A stretch of 64,000 nt of DNA. Source: Desmodesmus armatus (Eukaryota; Chlorophyta; Chlorophyceae; Sphaeropleales; Scenedesmaceae). Shown piece by piece: positions 39,882 through 51,129 of this stretch (its first letter is position 1; each line of letters opens with the position of its first letter). The DNA lies in the NCBI GenBank assembly GCA_007449985.2, contig VIIQ02000169.1, forward strand, positions 124,001 to 188,000. Reading direction: 5' to 3'. The notes under the pieces are model-generated. The model was not told the origin of the DNA and searched no databases. It saw only the letters and a program-made list of their open reading frames with translations. Position numbers and translations under genes: made by a program.

Positions 39882-42392
39882 GCTGCTGTCGCTGCTCTTG
39901 TTGCCGCTTTCGCCCACAGGCCGATGGCTTTGTGTTCGGCTTCCCTACAAGGTGGGCAGCAGTGTGCATTGTCTCAGCGCTTCCTTGTGCGCATGTATAT
40001 GCACATTATATGTATCATCACATCATGGCAAGCTCGCCTCCAACTAAGCTTGACGAATCCAATACTTGGTCTGTACTGCAATTGGACGTGCGTTCAGTAT
40101 CTTGGCAGCAAGCACACTCAGCTGCTCCCCATCGACCCCAACCCCACTGTATGAACATGTCTGTTGCCGCACTGGTTCAATCCCCCCTCCCACACTTGTA
40201 TCTCTCTGCTTAACACACACTCCCTGTGTCTATACACACACTCTTGTGATGCAAGTCATGTTCCTCCTCCCCCCCCCCCAAACACACACAGGTTTGGCAT
40301 GATGTGTGCCCAGATGAAGGCATTCTTTGACGCCACAGGTGGACACTGGCAGAAGGGCTCACTAGTGAGTGTGTGTGTGTGGGGACGGGGGAGGGGCAAG
40401 TCTTGGCGGGAGGGGAAAGGGGCAAAACAAGCGCGGGTGGGGTGGGGAGGGGGGGGGGTGCTGGCACAAATGGGCACTGGTGAGAGGGGGGGGGGGCTGG
40501 GAGGGGCAAAAGGCTGGCTGGGTTGGTGGAGGGGGGGGGTAATCGGCAGGTGCCAAGGGGATATGGGATGTAGGGAGGGGAGTTTGACACTGAAGCCTGT
40601 TGGTGAGCTATACACTGCTGGTGTTACTGCTGTGATGCCTGGTCGTCACCATCTGTGCTTCTGATCCACTATCTGATGTGCTCCTCCCGTCCCATCCCTA
40701 CTGTGTCCAGGCTGGCAAGGCTGCCTCCATGTTCACCAGCACACCCCTCTGTGTTTCCTTCGTAATTTGCCGTCCCCTGCTGCTGCTGATGCCCCCCCCT
40801 CCTGTGTCCAGGCTGGCAAGGCTGCGTCCATGTTCACCAGCACAGCCAGCCAGGGCAGTGGTCAGGAGACCACCATCATGACCGCAGTCACACAGCTGGA
40901 CACCATGGCATCATCTACGTGCCCACTGGGTGAGTAATTGATTCAGGGTTTAGGTGGAATCCGCCAGGCTGGGTTAGGGTTTAGGGGGTCAACCTGACAG
41001 AGGTGCTTGGGGAAGTTTGGGAAGTTGGGGGCTCTTTCTTCTGAGGGTGAGCTTTGACTGCTGCAGCAGTGCTCCTGCGTGTGTTCTTTGGCCGGAAGCT
41101 GGAAGCTATGGGGTGTGTGTATCACTCAGCTCACTCAGTGCCATAGCGACTCTGGCAGACTATGACACCGTCTGTACTCACTGGGTGATATCACTTAGCT
41201 GAGAGTGAACAATTTGGGGTGAGGAGGGCATTTCATCAGGTTTGAGGGGGGAGGGGGCTGGGGCGTTGAGCAGTCCACACACACAGACAGCAGCCACTAT
41301 CTCTGCCTAATGCTTCCGCTGCATGTGCTGCATGTGGGTGGGCGTGTGCTGGTGCATGTGCAGGTATGGTGCTGGTGCTGGCATGTTAGGCAGCCAATGT
41401 TTGGCCTTGTGTGCTGTGGTTTGTACTTTGACGCTGACGCTGCATGTGTGCTGGTGCATGTGCAGGTACGGTGCTGCTGCTGGCATGTTGGGCAGCCAAT
41501 GTTTGGCCTTTTCTGCTGTGGTTCAATTTTGACGCTGACGCTGCATGTGTGTGCTGGTGCATGTGCAGATACGGTGCTGGTGCTGGCATGTTTGGCAATG
41601 AGGCGGTCAGGGGTGGGGGCCCCTGGGGTGCTGGCACACTGGCTGGCCCCGATGGCAGCAGGCAGCCCTCAGCGATCGAGCTGGAGCAGGCAGAATATCA
41701 GGTGGGTTTCTGCGGTTTTTGAGGGTTGATCATCTCCCACATAATCTATGCATCAAGGTACACTAGTTTTGGCTGCGGTTCACACCACTATGGGTAGGCT
41801 GGGTAGCACCCGCACCCCTGCATCACCATGGAGGTCGTCTGCTGGGCTGGTAAGGGCTTTCATGGTGGGCTTTCATGGTTTCAAGGGAGGGGGGTGGCTG
41901 GCACACTGGCTGGGGGGTGATGGCAGCAGGCAGCCCCCAGCCATTGAGCTGGAGCAAGCAGAGTATCAGGTGGGTGTCAGGAGGGCAGGGGGTTTCAATC
42001 CCCTTGAACTTCGTGCATAGACGGCTAGCTCGCAATGACATGGAGAGGCGGGCGAGCAGCACTAGGGCCTGCCAGTCTCAGCTCTCATTGAGAATATGAT
42101 TTTTTACCTTCCTCCACACTGCATTCTCGGTTGTTTGACCCTTTACCTGCCAGCAACACAACCCAACAACAAGTCACGGCCAGTTTGTGCATACCTCTTA
42201 ACTTTGCCCAAGACTACAATCGGCTCCAGTACTGGTTAAAGGGGCATTCAATTATCCATGTGGTACATAGGGTCTCAGGTTCCACACTGGTCAATCAAGC
42301 TCTGACAGTGTTGTGCTGTACTCCTTGCCGCTTGTTGTATATGTTTGCAGGGCAAGAATCTGGCTGCCGTAGTGAAGAAACTGACAGCCTAG
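38270..42392 (+). CDS. WrbA-type flavodoxin-like NAD(P)H:quinone oxidoreductase (frame interrupted)
   Basis: FMN-binding two-electron quinone reductase family. Nine exons: 38270-38416, 38517-38535, 38730-38815, 39235-39329, 39920-39951, 40292-40364, 40812-40929, 41569-41701 and 42351-42392; about 248 residues. Family blocks are VYIVYYSMYGH (FMN phosphate loop), [66 protein letters not shown] and YGAGAGMFG. Exon 2 is a 19-nt microexon. Residues 1-45 are an extension with an early Cys pair (MKALSCCF) that could be lipid-modified; in Chlamydomonas the flagellar flavodoxin-like AGG3 is a known relative, so a membrane or flagellar role is possible. Exons 39235-39329 and 40812-40929 are each one base short: the frame changes before [12 protein letters not shown] and before HHGIIYVP. 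Either the gene is damaged or the assembly has indels there. Confidence 0.9.
38912..39053. ncRNA. Near-perfect long hairpin in WrbA intron 3 (candidate small-RNA precursor)
   Basis: Two arms of 63-64 nt (left GAACCGGGCTGTGTGAGGAT..., right ...ATCCTCACACAGCCCGGTTC) pair with a single mismatch, around a loop of about 14 nt (TGTCATGATGGATC). In the sense transcript the one mismatch falls in GCATATGCC against GGCGTATGC. The segment is wholly intronic. Green algae make microRNAs from long intronic hairpins like this, but a recent inverted duplication or MITE would look the same. No small-RNA evidence is available here. Confidence 0.6.
39386..39700. repeat. TGCACTGCATT simple repeat with embedded echo of WrbA exon 4
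   Basis: Imperfect ACTGCACTGCATTG repeats fill 39386-39545 and 39617-39695. Between them, 39553-39603 repeats the end of exon 4 (KAADVP.LD.HDL.K and the GTCAG donor) with four amino-acid-level differences. In this copy the preceding codons read APP, closer to the family norm than in exon 4 itself. Confidence 0.85.
40708..40770 (+). repeat. Echo of WrbA exon 7 (5' part)
   Basis: GTCCAGGCTGGCAAGGCTGC and CTCCATGTTCACCAGCACA repeat the acceptor and first 38 bp of exon 40812-40929 about 100 bp upstream, then diverge. Confidence 0.9.
41350..41520 (+). repeat. Two echoes of WrbA exon 8 (5' part)
   Basis: GTGCATGTGCAGGTA(T/C)GGTG followed by CTGGTGCTGGCATGTT occurs at 41351-41389 and 41454-41490, ahead of exon 41569-41701 (AGATACGGTGCTGGTGCTGG). 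Unit length is about 105 bp and both copies lack the exon's 3' part. Confidence 0.9.
41885..41972 (+). repeat. Echo of WrbA exon 8 (3' part plus donor)
   Basis: GCTGGCACACTGGCTGGGGG, GATGGCAGCAGGCAGCCCCC and GAGCTGGAGCAAGCAGAGTA repeat the end of exon 41569-41701 with donor CAGGTGGGT, 260 bp downstream. Confidence 0.9.
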
Positions 42393-44258
42393 GCAGGAGG
42401 CACGCGCAGCACCTGGGGCCACAACAGCACTCCCACAGGCCAGAGGGGTTCAGAGGCCCCTTGTGCAGTCAACCTATGGTCGTAGCGTGAAGTCCTGGCT
42501 GACAAATTCATACACAGTCAAAACCCCAGGCCTGCAACTCAACTCGGTGTCTTGAAGAGTTGAAGCAGTACCTTGGGTGTGGGGGCAGCTGTTGCTTTGC
42601 AGCTTCAGCTGATGACGACTAGCTGTGCAGGGAAGACATCAGCGGGTTCCCTTTGACACATTCTTTTGGGGATGTCTCTGTTGAGTTTGACTTGAGTTGA
42701 GTTGGTGATGTGCGCTGCACATGCCCAAGTGCTGTGAGATGTTATGCCACGGATGTATCCTGCAGGAGGTTTGCAATTTCCCCATCTTTGCAATGATGGG
42801 GGAGCTTGCACATGCATTGGCCAGCACAGGGTGTCGGGCTGCAAAGCACAGCACAATGTGACACTTGTTGTTTTTTGCCCAGTGGGTTGCACGTGAGAGT
42901 GCTGTGGCTTGGATCGAGCTGTCTGCCACACAGCTCACAGGATCACCCGCCCTATCCCACAACACGGACATATGGATGCCACATGGATGGTTTTCTGGGG
43001 CGGTTTTCAATATGTGGTTGCACAGCAGCTGAAGTGGTGACCTGGCGAACAGCCACTGTTGTGGGTTGCAGAGCTCTGCTCACCCAGCTACGCCTAGTGC
43101 TTGCTTGGGGCACTCGAGCGACTTGCTGACCACAGGTCCTTGGGAATACCACTACAGTAGTTTGGTTTTGAAACCACACAGCAGCATGTTTGGGGTGGTC
43201 GTCAGCAGCCCGTTTCAGCGCTGCTGCTTTTATGCCCTTTGTATGCCTGCGTTGTGGCCGTAACTGGCACAGGCTTTCTAGTGTCCTAGGTCACTGGTCG
43301 CCTGGTGGTGTCTTGCTTGTCTTGCACCAAGGTCGATTTGCTGCTTGCAGCTTGCTGCATGCACAATGAACCTGGCCGGAAACACGTGTAATGATGATGG
43401 TTGCACAATTCAGGCTACGTCACTGCAGGAGGTGTTGAAGGTGCATACTGTACCATCATGGCATGATGAGGTGTTCTTTTGCCAAAAACCCTACAGTAAG
43501 GGTAGGGATTAGTTGAAACTGACACAGTGACTTATTTTAGCAGGCCCAGGACAGTGCCCTACCCCATGGGACACTCGATTCATCAGACCCGTGCCAAGCC
43601 CCATGGGGTAGGGCACTGCCTGGCTCATTGCTGCCAAAGCCCTAAGCCCCCCCCCCTCCCCTGGGCCGAGGTTCGTGCAAAACAGTGACCTGGAGTGGCG
43701 TGTTGCATGGTGTGAGAGGCTGTCACTCAGTATGGTGCAGCAGGTGAGGATGTGTGAGGGATGGTTGTGTTGCACATGCTGTTGTGTCGGCACAAGGGCA
43801 GTGGCCCAGTGACCGAGGGGTACTGTTGCAGAGTGATGGCCAGGTGTATCTGGCACGCAGTGTAAAAAACAATCCACCGTCACGTGTGATGAAGACGACG
43901 GCATTTGATGGTGACTGAGGATTCTGTGGAACGAAGCAGCACTTGCCACGTGCATCATCGTGGTGATCAGTTCTGAGGTGGTGGGGATCAGCAAAAGGCA
44001 ACAGAGGTGGTGTGGTAATGCTGACTCATGCGCTAATTGTCATCAGAAGAAACACAGAGCAGAACAACAGGTAATCAGCAGCTGCATAGTCAACCATGGC
44101 CTCATTGGTGTGTCCAACTGCCACAAGCAATCAGACGCCAGCACATGCGTCCTGCAGCTCAATTGGCGGTAACAATCATCCTTGACGTAACAAACGACCA
44201 ACCCATCGCTGCATCGGCACGCACAGCCCACACCTGCTGTTAGCACCCACCCAGAAAG
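42393..44258. other. Intergenic region, WrbA to peroxiredoxin Q
   Basis: No protein family recognised. One inverted repeat (43546-43623). The promoter of the peroxiredoxin gene should lie at the right end; no motif is assignable. Confidence 0.55.
43546..43623. repeat. Intergenic hairpin with 24-bp arms
   Basis: CCAGGACAGTGCCCTACCCC-ATGGG and CCCATGGGGTAGGGCACTGC-CTGG pair with one bulged base, around a loop of about 29 nt. Confidence 0.85.
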
Positions 44259-45079
44259 ATGCAGACCCAGATCGCTCGCCAGACTGCTTTCAAGCCTGCC
44301 GTTGCTGGCACCAGGCCCATCAGGGTAACTCGTGCCCGTGTGGTGGCCGTGCAGGTGCGGCAGCACGCCATGCAACTTTGCATGCACGCGATCACTGCCC
44401 ACAGCAGTCTATAGCCGATCCACACCGAATTGGTTTTATCTTGACATATCCAGCGTTGAAGGTGGGAGAGAACCTGAAGGACAGCGCAGAGTACTACAGG
44501 CGAGTGTTCTGTCAGTTGAGGTGTTGGTGGGTAGACACCAACACCCCCAACAGCAGTGCAGCCTAGCCTACTAATCCTATCTTGCAGACAAGGGCCAGAA
44601 AAGATACTTGCCATATCAATATGCTGTCCAAGACAGATTCTACTGCAGTTGGCTCATGTCCCTGGGATTGCTTTCACTTTGTGCAGGGTGCTGAAGACCA
44701 GCAACGGTGACACCGTGTCCCTGGCCAGCTTTGAGGGTGAGTGACCATATGTGACAAACTGTCGTGTGGTGGCAAGGTGTGAGAGAAGAATAAGGGTGGT
44801 GATGAAGGGAGGTAGAGGCCGGGTAAGAGGTGCGGGGGAGGGCTGACTACCGGCAGGTGGTCGATGCCACAGGGAGGTCCTTTGGCACTTTTGGCAGCAT
44901 CTCCCATCCATTCAGCCCCCCCCCTCTCTGGGCCCATGCCTCCCTATAGAACTGCCCTGTATGTCTCCAAGTACACAGCCTTCTTGAGCATGGTGGAGGG
45001 GGTGAGGAGGTGAGGGGGTGCCGGTGACTGTCATTTAGTGGGGAATGCAGCCGGGTACACAAGAGGGTGGCGATGACTC

Positions 45080-45122
<43 letters not shown>

Positions 45123-48100
45123 GGATGGGTTTCTGTCTGTCAATTTGCTGACAGGCAGAGATGGTGCCGCTTCCTGCAGCGTTGCCTCTGTCCTCCTGAC
45201 CCGGTCTACTGCTGCTTTTAGCAAGCTGCAGTTGTAGCTTAGCATCCTGTCGCATGAAGACGAGGTACAACTGCAGTCTGTTTACGCAGGGGTTCAACGG
45301 CAGGCAGTTGCAACAGCTCTAGTTTTCAGTTTCGTCGGAGTGGGAGTGTGGGAGTGTGGGAGAAAGGGGGGAAGGGGGGTGACACTCGGGGGCGATGCGA
45401 TGTGATGAACGAGAATTGTGGCATGCTGGTCATGCATTGAGGTCACTTTTGAGGCTGGGCTGGTACAGATGGTCTGCCAGGTGCTGCTTTCGCCCGTCCT
45501 GGCACGTAGGTGCATGTGCATCATTAGCTCAGTTGTGTGCGCAGAAACTGCCCTGTCAGCACACCCGAGCTTGTTGCACACACACCATTTTGCAAAGGCA
45601 GCAACAGCGTTGGATTGGGGGTCCTGTGTACACATGTGTGTGTGTGTGTGGGGGGGGGGGGTGACCCCCACAGCATTGTGGTGGGAGGTGGTGTGTGCAT
45701 GCTGCTTGCTTCAAGCACACGCTCACTCACTTAATCAATGTTACACCTGGTAGCTATGAAGCTCTAGAGCTCATGCCAGCCATTCACTGTTATCACGGAT
45801 TGCTTGAGGTCGTCTGTGCCTGGGCTAGTACTGATGGTCTGCCAGGTGCTGCTTTTGCCCGTCTTGGCACGTAGGTGCATGTGCATCAGCAGCTCTGGTG
45901 ACGCATGGTACGCACTGTTCTGTGCACACCTCAGCTTGCTAAAGCACACACACCCGTGTGAAAGGACAGGCAGCAGCAACAGCTCTGGTTTCGGGTGTTG
46001 GGCAGCAGAGGGAGGTACATCAACTACTCGTCGGTGTATGTTTGGGGGGGGGGAGGGTGAGGGGGGGACTCTTGGCCAGTGTTGTGCTGCAAGAGGCGTG
46101 TTGCATGCTGGTTGCGTGGGGGACATTTGCTGTTGCTGCATCGCCCTGTGAGCCTTGTTTGGCTTCTGAAAGGGCGATCAGGCGAGGCCCTGATCTAGTA
46201 GTAGGCATAGGCCTATGCTGCAGATTCTCTGCCAGGTGCAGCTTTTGTCCATTTCACGAAGCAGCAGCAGTGCGTGTCAGGTACATACATACCTGACACG
46301 CACTCTCAACCAGCAGGAGAGCACCCTCTCAGCTGTGACTACTATTGTGGCAAACAGCAGGCTTGATGGATGTCATTCACCTACCAGTTACCAACTTCTT
46401 GACTGGTACTTGAGGTTGCTGGCAGCAAACACTTGCTGCTTTTTTGTGCACTATAGAAGGCATTTTCTATACTGCACAAAATGGGGATTGCACCGACAGC
46501 AGTTCACAGGGAGAAGTGCACCGACAGCAGTTCAAATCCTTTGTTGTCAGTACTGGCTGACGCTGCTGCTGTTGCTGTCGCCATTGCAGCTGCTTAGGCC
46601 GCTGCTTCTGTTGCTGACGCTGCTTTTGTATGCTGCTGACATTGGTGTTGCTGTTGGTGACGTTGCTGCTTCTGTTGCTGCTGATGCTGATGCTGATGCT
46701 GCTGACGCTGCTGTTGCCACTGATGCTGCTACTTCTGTTATCTGCTCTTAGAGGAGTATTACACTGGTTAGCCTCTTAGATTAGCATCTAGTCATTTCCC
46801 TGCATACAGCTCTAATCATTAATCCGGTGAGATATTCGATATCAGTGCATCAAATAAACGCCTAATCACCTCTTATATGCCCCAGTGTCCCTCGCCACTG
46901 CCCAACTGAGCACCACAACTGATCTGTGATCGATTAGTGTCTGGTACTCGTACACCGCGCGCTGACCATGGTAAATCGTTTTGATACGTTTCTGTTTATC
47001 AAAATAAAAGTTTGACATGCACCAGGCCCTATCAGGCCAACATATGGCGCGTTCTGCTACCGATCGATGAACAGCCCATGTCACCTGAGGCCGATTAGTC
47101 ACCGTTTTGGGGCAGATTAGGCATAGATTAGACGTCAAACATGTTTGTAAGTATGAAAAAGGGCTAATCAGACAATCGATCAAGGTGCCCCCCTTAGCCA
47201 GACTTTTATTTCTGGGTTAAGCCCATTGGACAGTAACATGCACAGATTAGTCAAATGGAAGCGGTTCCAGGGCAAGTAAAAATCGATTAGGACATTTTTT
47301 GTATTAATCTTTCATAATATAACGTCAGATTAAGGTTTGGAGTTGTTTCCAGAAAGTCGGCTATTTTGGCCTAACCAGTGTAATATTCCCCTAACACTTC
47401 TGATGCTGACACTGCTGCTGCTGCTGCTGCTGCAGGCAAGCCCCTGGTCCTGTTCTTCTACCCCAAGGCAGCAACACCTGGCTGCACCAAGGAGGTGCGA
47501 CAGCAGCACAACAACACCCCCCAAAAAATACAGCCATTTTGGCAAGACAACAGCCATTTTGGCAAGAGGGGGTTACATGTGCAGCTGTCGCATCTTGATG
47601 CTCGGCATACTGACCAGCAGTAATAGCAGCGGCGGTACACCAAGGCCTGTGCAGTGGCTCCTCTGCAGTCCTTAGCTTGGCAACATGACATTGTATCGGC
47701 CGCTTGGCTGGGTGTAACAGGGGGGGGGTGCTATGGAAGCCCACAAAGTGGCTGCATGTGCAGCACAGACATGTCATCCAGTGGTGAGACCCCCCTCTCT
47801 CTTGGTGCCTGCCTGCTGCTGCGTTTGTTGTGCATAGGCCTGCAAGTTCCGTGATGAGTATGCCAAGTTCCAGGACGCAGGCGCACAGGTAGGTCTAATG
47901 TTTTGGAATCAGCCTCAACTTACTCCAGTGGTTTCCACAGGCATAATTTCTCCACGATTTCTCACTCACTGCTGGAGTGCAGGTGTTTGGCATTGGTTGA
48001 ACAAGATGTGCTGCTGCTGCTGCTGCTGTGCTGTGTGCAGGTGTTTGGCATCAGCAGCGACGCCCCAGAGGAGAACAAGGCGTTTGCCACAGCACAGCGC

Positions 48101-48185
48101 CTGCCCTTCCCTCTGCTCACAGACCCATCAAGCATCCTGCGCAAGGTGAGCTCCTTGTGCTGACAGCTGTCGCCACCCCACCATC

Positions 48186-48230
<45 letters not shown>

Positions 48231-48437
48231 CCACCACCCCCCCTCCCCCCCCCTTCCCTTCCTTTTCCTCTGTTCACTGACCCATCAAGCATCCTGCGCA
48301 AGGTGAGCTGTCACGGGGTCCCCCTGTCCCCCCCCCCCCTAACTCATCGGCAGTGGGTATTGAACAGTGTTGGATCATGCTGTTGGTGCGGTTGCTGACC
48401 CATCAAGCATCCTGCACAAGTTGAGCTGGGTGTGTGT

Positions 48438-48468
<31 letters not shown>

Positions 48469-49241
48469 GGGGGGGGGTCCTCCGCCCTCCTTCCCTTCCG
48501 CCCACCGTCACCGTCACGTGTATCAACCCTCTGGGTGGATAACTGCTACTGACAAATGTATCGTCAATCATAGCTGATGATGGTGTTGCTTGCTAAGCAT
48601 GCCGCTCATGCTGTTGCTGCTGCTGCTGCTGCTGCAGACTTTTGGCATCAAGGCTGACATGCTGGGCCTGCTGCCAGGTGGGTGAAGGGGGGGGGGGGAC
48701 AGGCCATCCATGGAGCTCATGTTGCGGTGTGCACATGTGTTCAGGGGGAAGGATACAATTGATTGGGGTGGCGGGATTGAGCAGCACAGGGGTCTGCTGG
48801 CAAGGCTTTGCACTTTTTCTACAACCTCCAGGTCCTCAGGGTGTTTTTCTACAACCTCCAGGTCCTCAGGGATGAGCTGCATCCAACATGTGCATGTGGG
48901 AGCGTGGGGGGTGGGGGCAGACAGCATGCTACTACCACGGCATGTCGAGGGGCAGTGACTCTCACAGGCGGCTGCATACTGGGCACTTGGGCAGCCAGCT
49001 CCAACACTGTGTCCCCACACTGCACCGATACATTTATCGACGAATGCTGACCTGGTCACGCTGTGTGTTGCCGCCGCTGCTGCTGCTGCTGCTGCTGCCG
49101 CCGCTGTTGCTGTCATTCGCTCCCACAGGCCGCCAGACGTATGTGTTCAACGCTGCCGGCAAGTGTGTGCTGAGCTTCAACGACCAGCTCAATGCAGAGA
49201 AGCATGTGGAGGAGGCTCTCACTGCACTCAAGTCCGCATAG
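44259..49241 (+). CDS. PRXQ: Peroxiredoxin Q, plastid-targeted
   Basis: Thiol peroxidase of the BCP/PrxQ family that reduces H2O2 and alkyl peroxides using thioredoxin, in the chloroplast in algae and plants. Exons: 44259-44354 (32 residues rich in Ala, Arg, Thr and Val, no acid: transit peptide), 44462-44499 (tentative), 44687-44736, 47436-47494, 47838-47888, 48041-48145, 48638-48677 and 49129-49241; about 183 residues. The catalytic motif is FFYPKAATPGCTKEACKF, with peroxidatic and resolving Cys five residues apart as in PrxQ and an intron between them. Further family blocks are VFGISSDAPEENKAF, LPFPLLTDP and GRQTYVFNAAGK. The 44499 exon uses a GCGAGT donor if the model is right; its residues match the family poorly and it is the weak point. 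A 650-bp transposon-like element and long homopolymers lie in the introns. Confidence 0.94.
45080..45122. repeat. (CAG)14 microsatellite
   Basis: Uninterrupted CAG/AGC run in a peroxiredoxin intron, far from any splice site. Confidence 0.97.
45450..45958. repeat. Duplicated 140-bp segment in peroxiredoxin intron
   Basis: 45450-45595 and 45814-45958 share GCTGGGCT.GTAC.GATGGTC, TGCCAGGTGCTGCTTT, CGTAGGTGCATGTGCATCA and CAGCTTG-type blocks at roughly 80% identity. A third fragment (TCTGCCAGGTGCAGCTTTTG) is at 46227-46246. It matches no exon of this gene. The minus-strand frame of both copies is open over about 25 codons, but no family is recognised. Confidence 0.75.
46142..46208 (+). repeat. 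Double-hairpin short repeat, copy 2
   Basis: GCCCTGTGAGCCTTGTTTGG and GGGCGATCAGGCGAGGCCCT with TGATCTAGTAGTA match copy 1 at 30186-30256 in order and spacing. Confidence 0.75.
46269..46304. repeat. Perfect 15-bp palindrome arms
   Basis: AGTGCGTGTCAGGTA, a 6-nt loop, then TACCTGACACGCACT. Perfect inverted repeat in the peroxiredoxin intron. Confidence 0.93.
46738..47395. mobile_element. Non-autonomous terminal-inverted-repeat element (hAT-like MITE candidate)
   Basis: Left end TTAGAGGAGTATTACACTGG and right end (reverse complement) TTAGGGGAATATTACACTGG match at 18 of 20 positions and continue with TTAG. The 7-bp word ACTTCTG occurs just outside both ends (46731-46737 and 47396-47402), although on the left ten extra bases separate it from the repeat. 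The interior is AT-rich compared with its surroundings and carries about eleven GATTAG or CTAATC words. There is no coding capacity. It is inserted between exons 3 and 4 of the peroxiredoxin gene. Confidence 0.75.
48187..48480 (+). repeat. C- and G-homopolymers with two echoes of peroxiredoxin exon 6
   Basis: A C-run of about 42 nt (48187-48228) and a G-run of about 25 nt (48453-48477) flank two short copies of the exon 6 end: TGACCCATCAAGCATCCTGC-GCAAGGTGAGCT at 48278-48309 and the same with one change at 48396-48427. The true copy is at 48119-48150. Both echoes keep the donor side and lack the exon start. Confidence 0.93.
48803..48872 (+). repeat. Tandem 31-bp repeat in peroxiredoxin intron
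   Basis: Two adjacent copies of TTTTTCTACAACCTCCAGGT-CCTCAGGG(A/T). Confidence 0.92.
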
Positions 49242-51129
49242 ACACATGCTGTAGCCGACATGCTGTTGTGCTGTGCTGTGCTGTGCGTTGCTATGCTATG
49301 CAAGCTGCCTTTGTGTGCATCTAGCCGGGTTGCAGATTGCAATGCCTATGTTTCCTGAGTGCCTGGTCAGTTGGCAGTTGCCTAGGGTCCAGCCAGTACA
49401 ACTGGGTTGTGCAGTTGACGGACTCTGCAAGTAGGGTTGAACAGCACAGCGCGCTCAGGGTTTTGGTGGAGGCATGACGTGAGGGCGGTTGTGCGTGCCG
49501 GCAGCGTGACAGAGTGACAGGACTGACTGAGAGATTGTGCTGTGTCAATTTGAGGGCAGGGTGTGCAGTGCGACAGGTGCTGCTGCTGTTGAGTGTGTGT
49601 GAGAGTGTTTTGAGTGAGAGGGGCAGGGTGTGGGAGTGCAGCTGAGACTGCTGCGGGGGCTGGGTGACTGCCACTTGCCAGGTGGCAGGCTGGTGTAAGC
49701 AACTAGCTCGGCTGTCAAGACACCTCAGGCAGTTGTGTGAGGGAAGGTATGTATGCAGACTGCAATGGGGATGGAATCTCCAGAATGAATGGCTGGCTGT
49801 CACGTTATCTGACTCTTTGCAACTCAGTACATGTCCCTGCGGCAGTTACTGGGTGAATACTGGGTGCGCCAAAGTTCGGTCCAATCTGCACCGCAATGCA
49901 TCAATGTATCATAAGGGAACCCTATTTATGGAGTCACTCATGCTACTATCCACAAGTCAACTGGATCAGGCACACGATCAAAGGCGGATGGGGGATAATT
50001 TCCCAGGATCCTCCCCTCCCCCCTCTTGCGCGGGGGGGGGGGGGGGGGGACTGCAGCGTGGTTCAATGAGGCTGTGTACGCCATGTATACAAGCCAATAC
50101 GCCAACTGCCACACATCGACGTTTTTGATGGAATGTAGGGGTAGTGAGAGTTACTAGTGAATGTATGCATCGCTCCAGGAGCACCCATACCCTGTCTGCA
50201 GCCTGCAGGGTCTGCAGGAGACAGTTCGGCAGAAGTAAGCCAGGTGGAAGGTCACCGCTGCTGTCTTGGGTCGACAAGTGCAGAGAAATGCTTTTCCGTA
50301 ACAAAGAATCCCTATGGGGCCCTGCTAGGGCGCAACTGGGCCCTTTTGCCCCATGGCAGTTCGGACGACATTATGGCCGTTGAATGAGAAAGTGAGGTTT
50401 GCGTTCAAAGCTCCAGAGCAGCTTACAGCTGGATAGAGCAATCAAGATTTGAATCCCAGGGGCATATGTGCCTGTGTGTTGCCTGATCAGCGCTGGGTTG
50501 TGAGCTGCTGCTGTTGCCTTGTTGTGAGTCAGTTTGTTGGAGACTGAGACAGCCTGGCCTCGCTGCTGCTGTTGGCGTTCAAAAAGCTGCTTGAGAGTCA
50601 GCTCCCTGCTGGTGCGTGGGTGGGTGCACAAGCCATGCAGCTGCTGTTACAGCATGTTGTTGAGGCAGCAGCTGCTGGTCCCCTCCTGGCCATTTTCAGC
50701 TGACAGACCCCATTTTTCACATGCAGCTGCTGTGCAGACACTCAAGGCAAGCACTGCAGCTGCCTGTACGATCTGGTAGGTACTTGTTAGCCCTAGCCAG
50801 CTGTGTGTAGACCCCTCCCATCTGTCCCTGCATTTCAAGCCTGTGGTCCCAGTGACGGTCTGACTACTTGCTGCCAAAGCGAGAGTACAAACACAGCCGT
50901 ACATGTGCTGCCATGGGAGCGCAAAATGTCACTTTCTCGCTACTCAGGCCATTTGACAGAGCTTGCGGTGTTGCTTTTGTGTGTGCAATTGTGCTGGCTG
51001 GCATCGGGTTTGACCGCCTTTGATCCAATCAGCACACTGGATCTTGAGCTAGATGAGCAGTAACCTTCATTTACTGCAATCGTTGCACGGCCTGACAGTG
51101 TTCGCCTTGCGATGCAAGGAACACACACG
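49242..51129. other. Intergenic region, peroxiredoxin Q to copper ATPase
   Basis: No gene recognised on either strand. It contains the 3' UTR of the peroxiredoxin gene (a TGTAA, the usual volvocine polyadenylation word, at about 49693 is far but possible), a G-run at 50032-50049, and presumably the ATPase promoter near the right end. Confidence 0.5.

Noticed and set aside
46738..47395. Protein-coding origin of the AT-rich block
   Set aside because: Only a 105-residue minus-strand frame without motifs; the inverted ends and GATTAG words explain the block better as a non-autonomous element.
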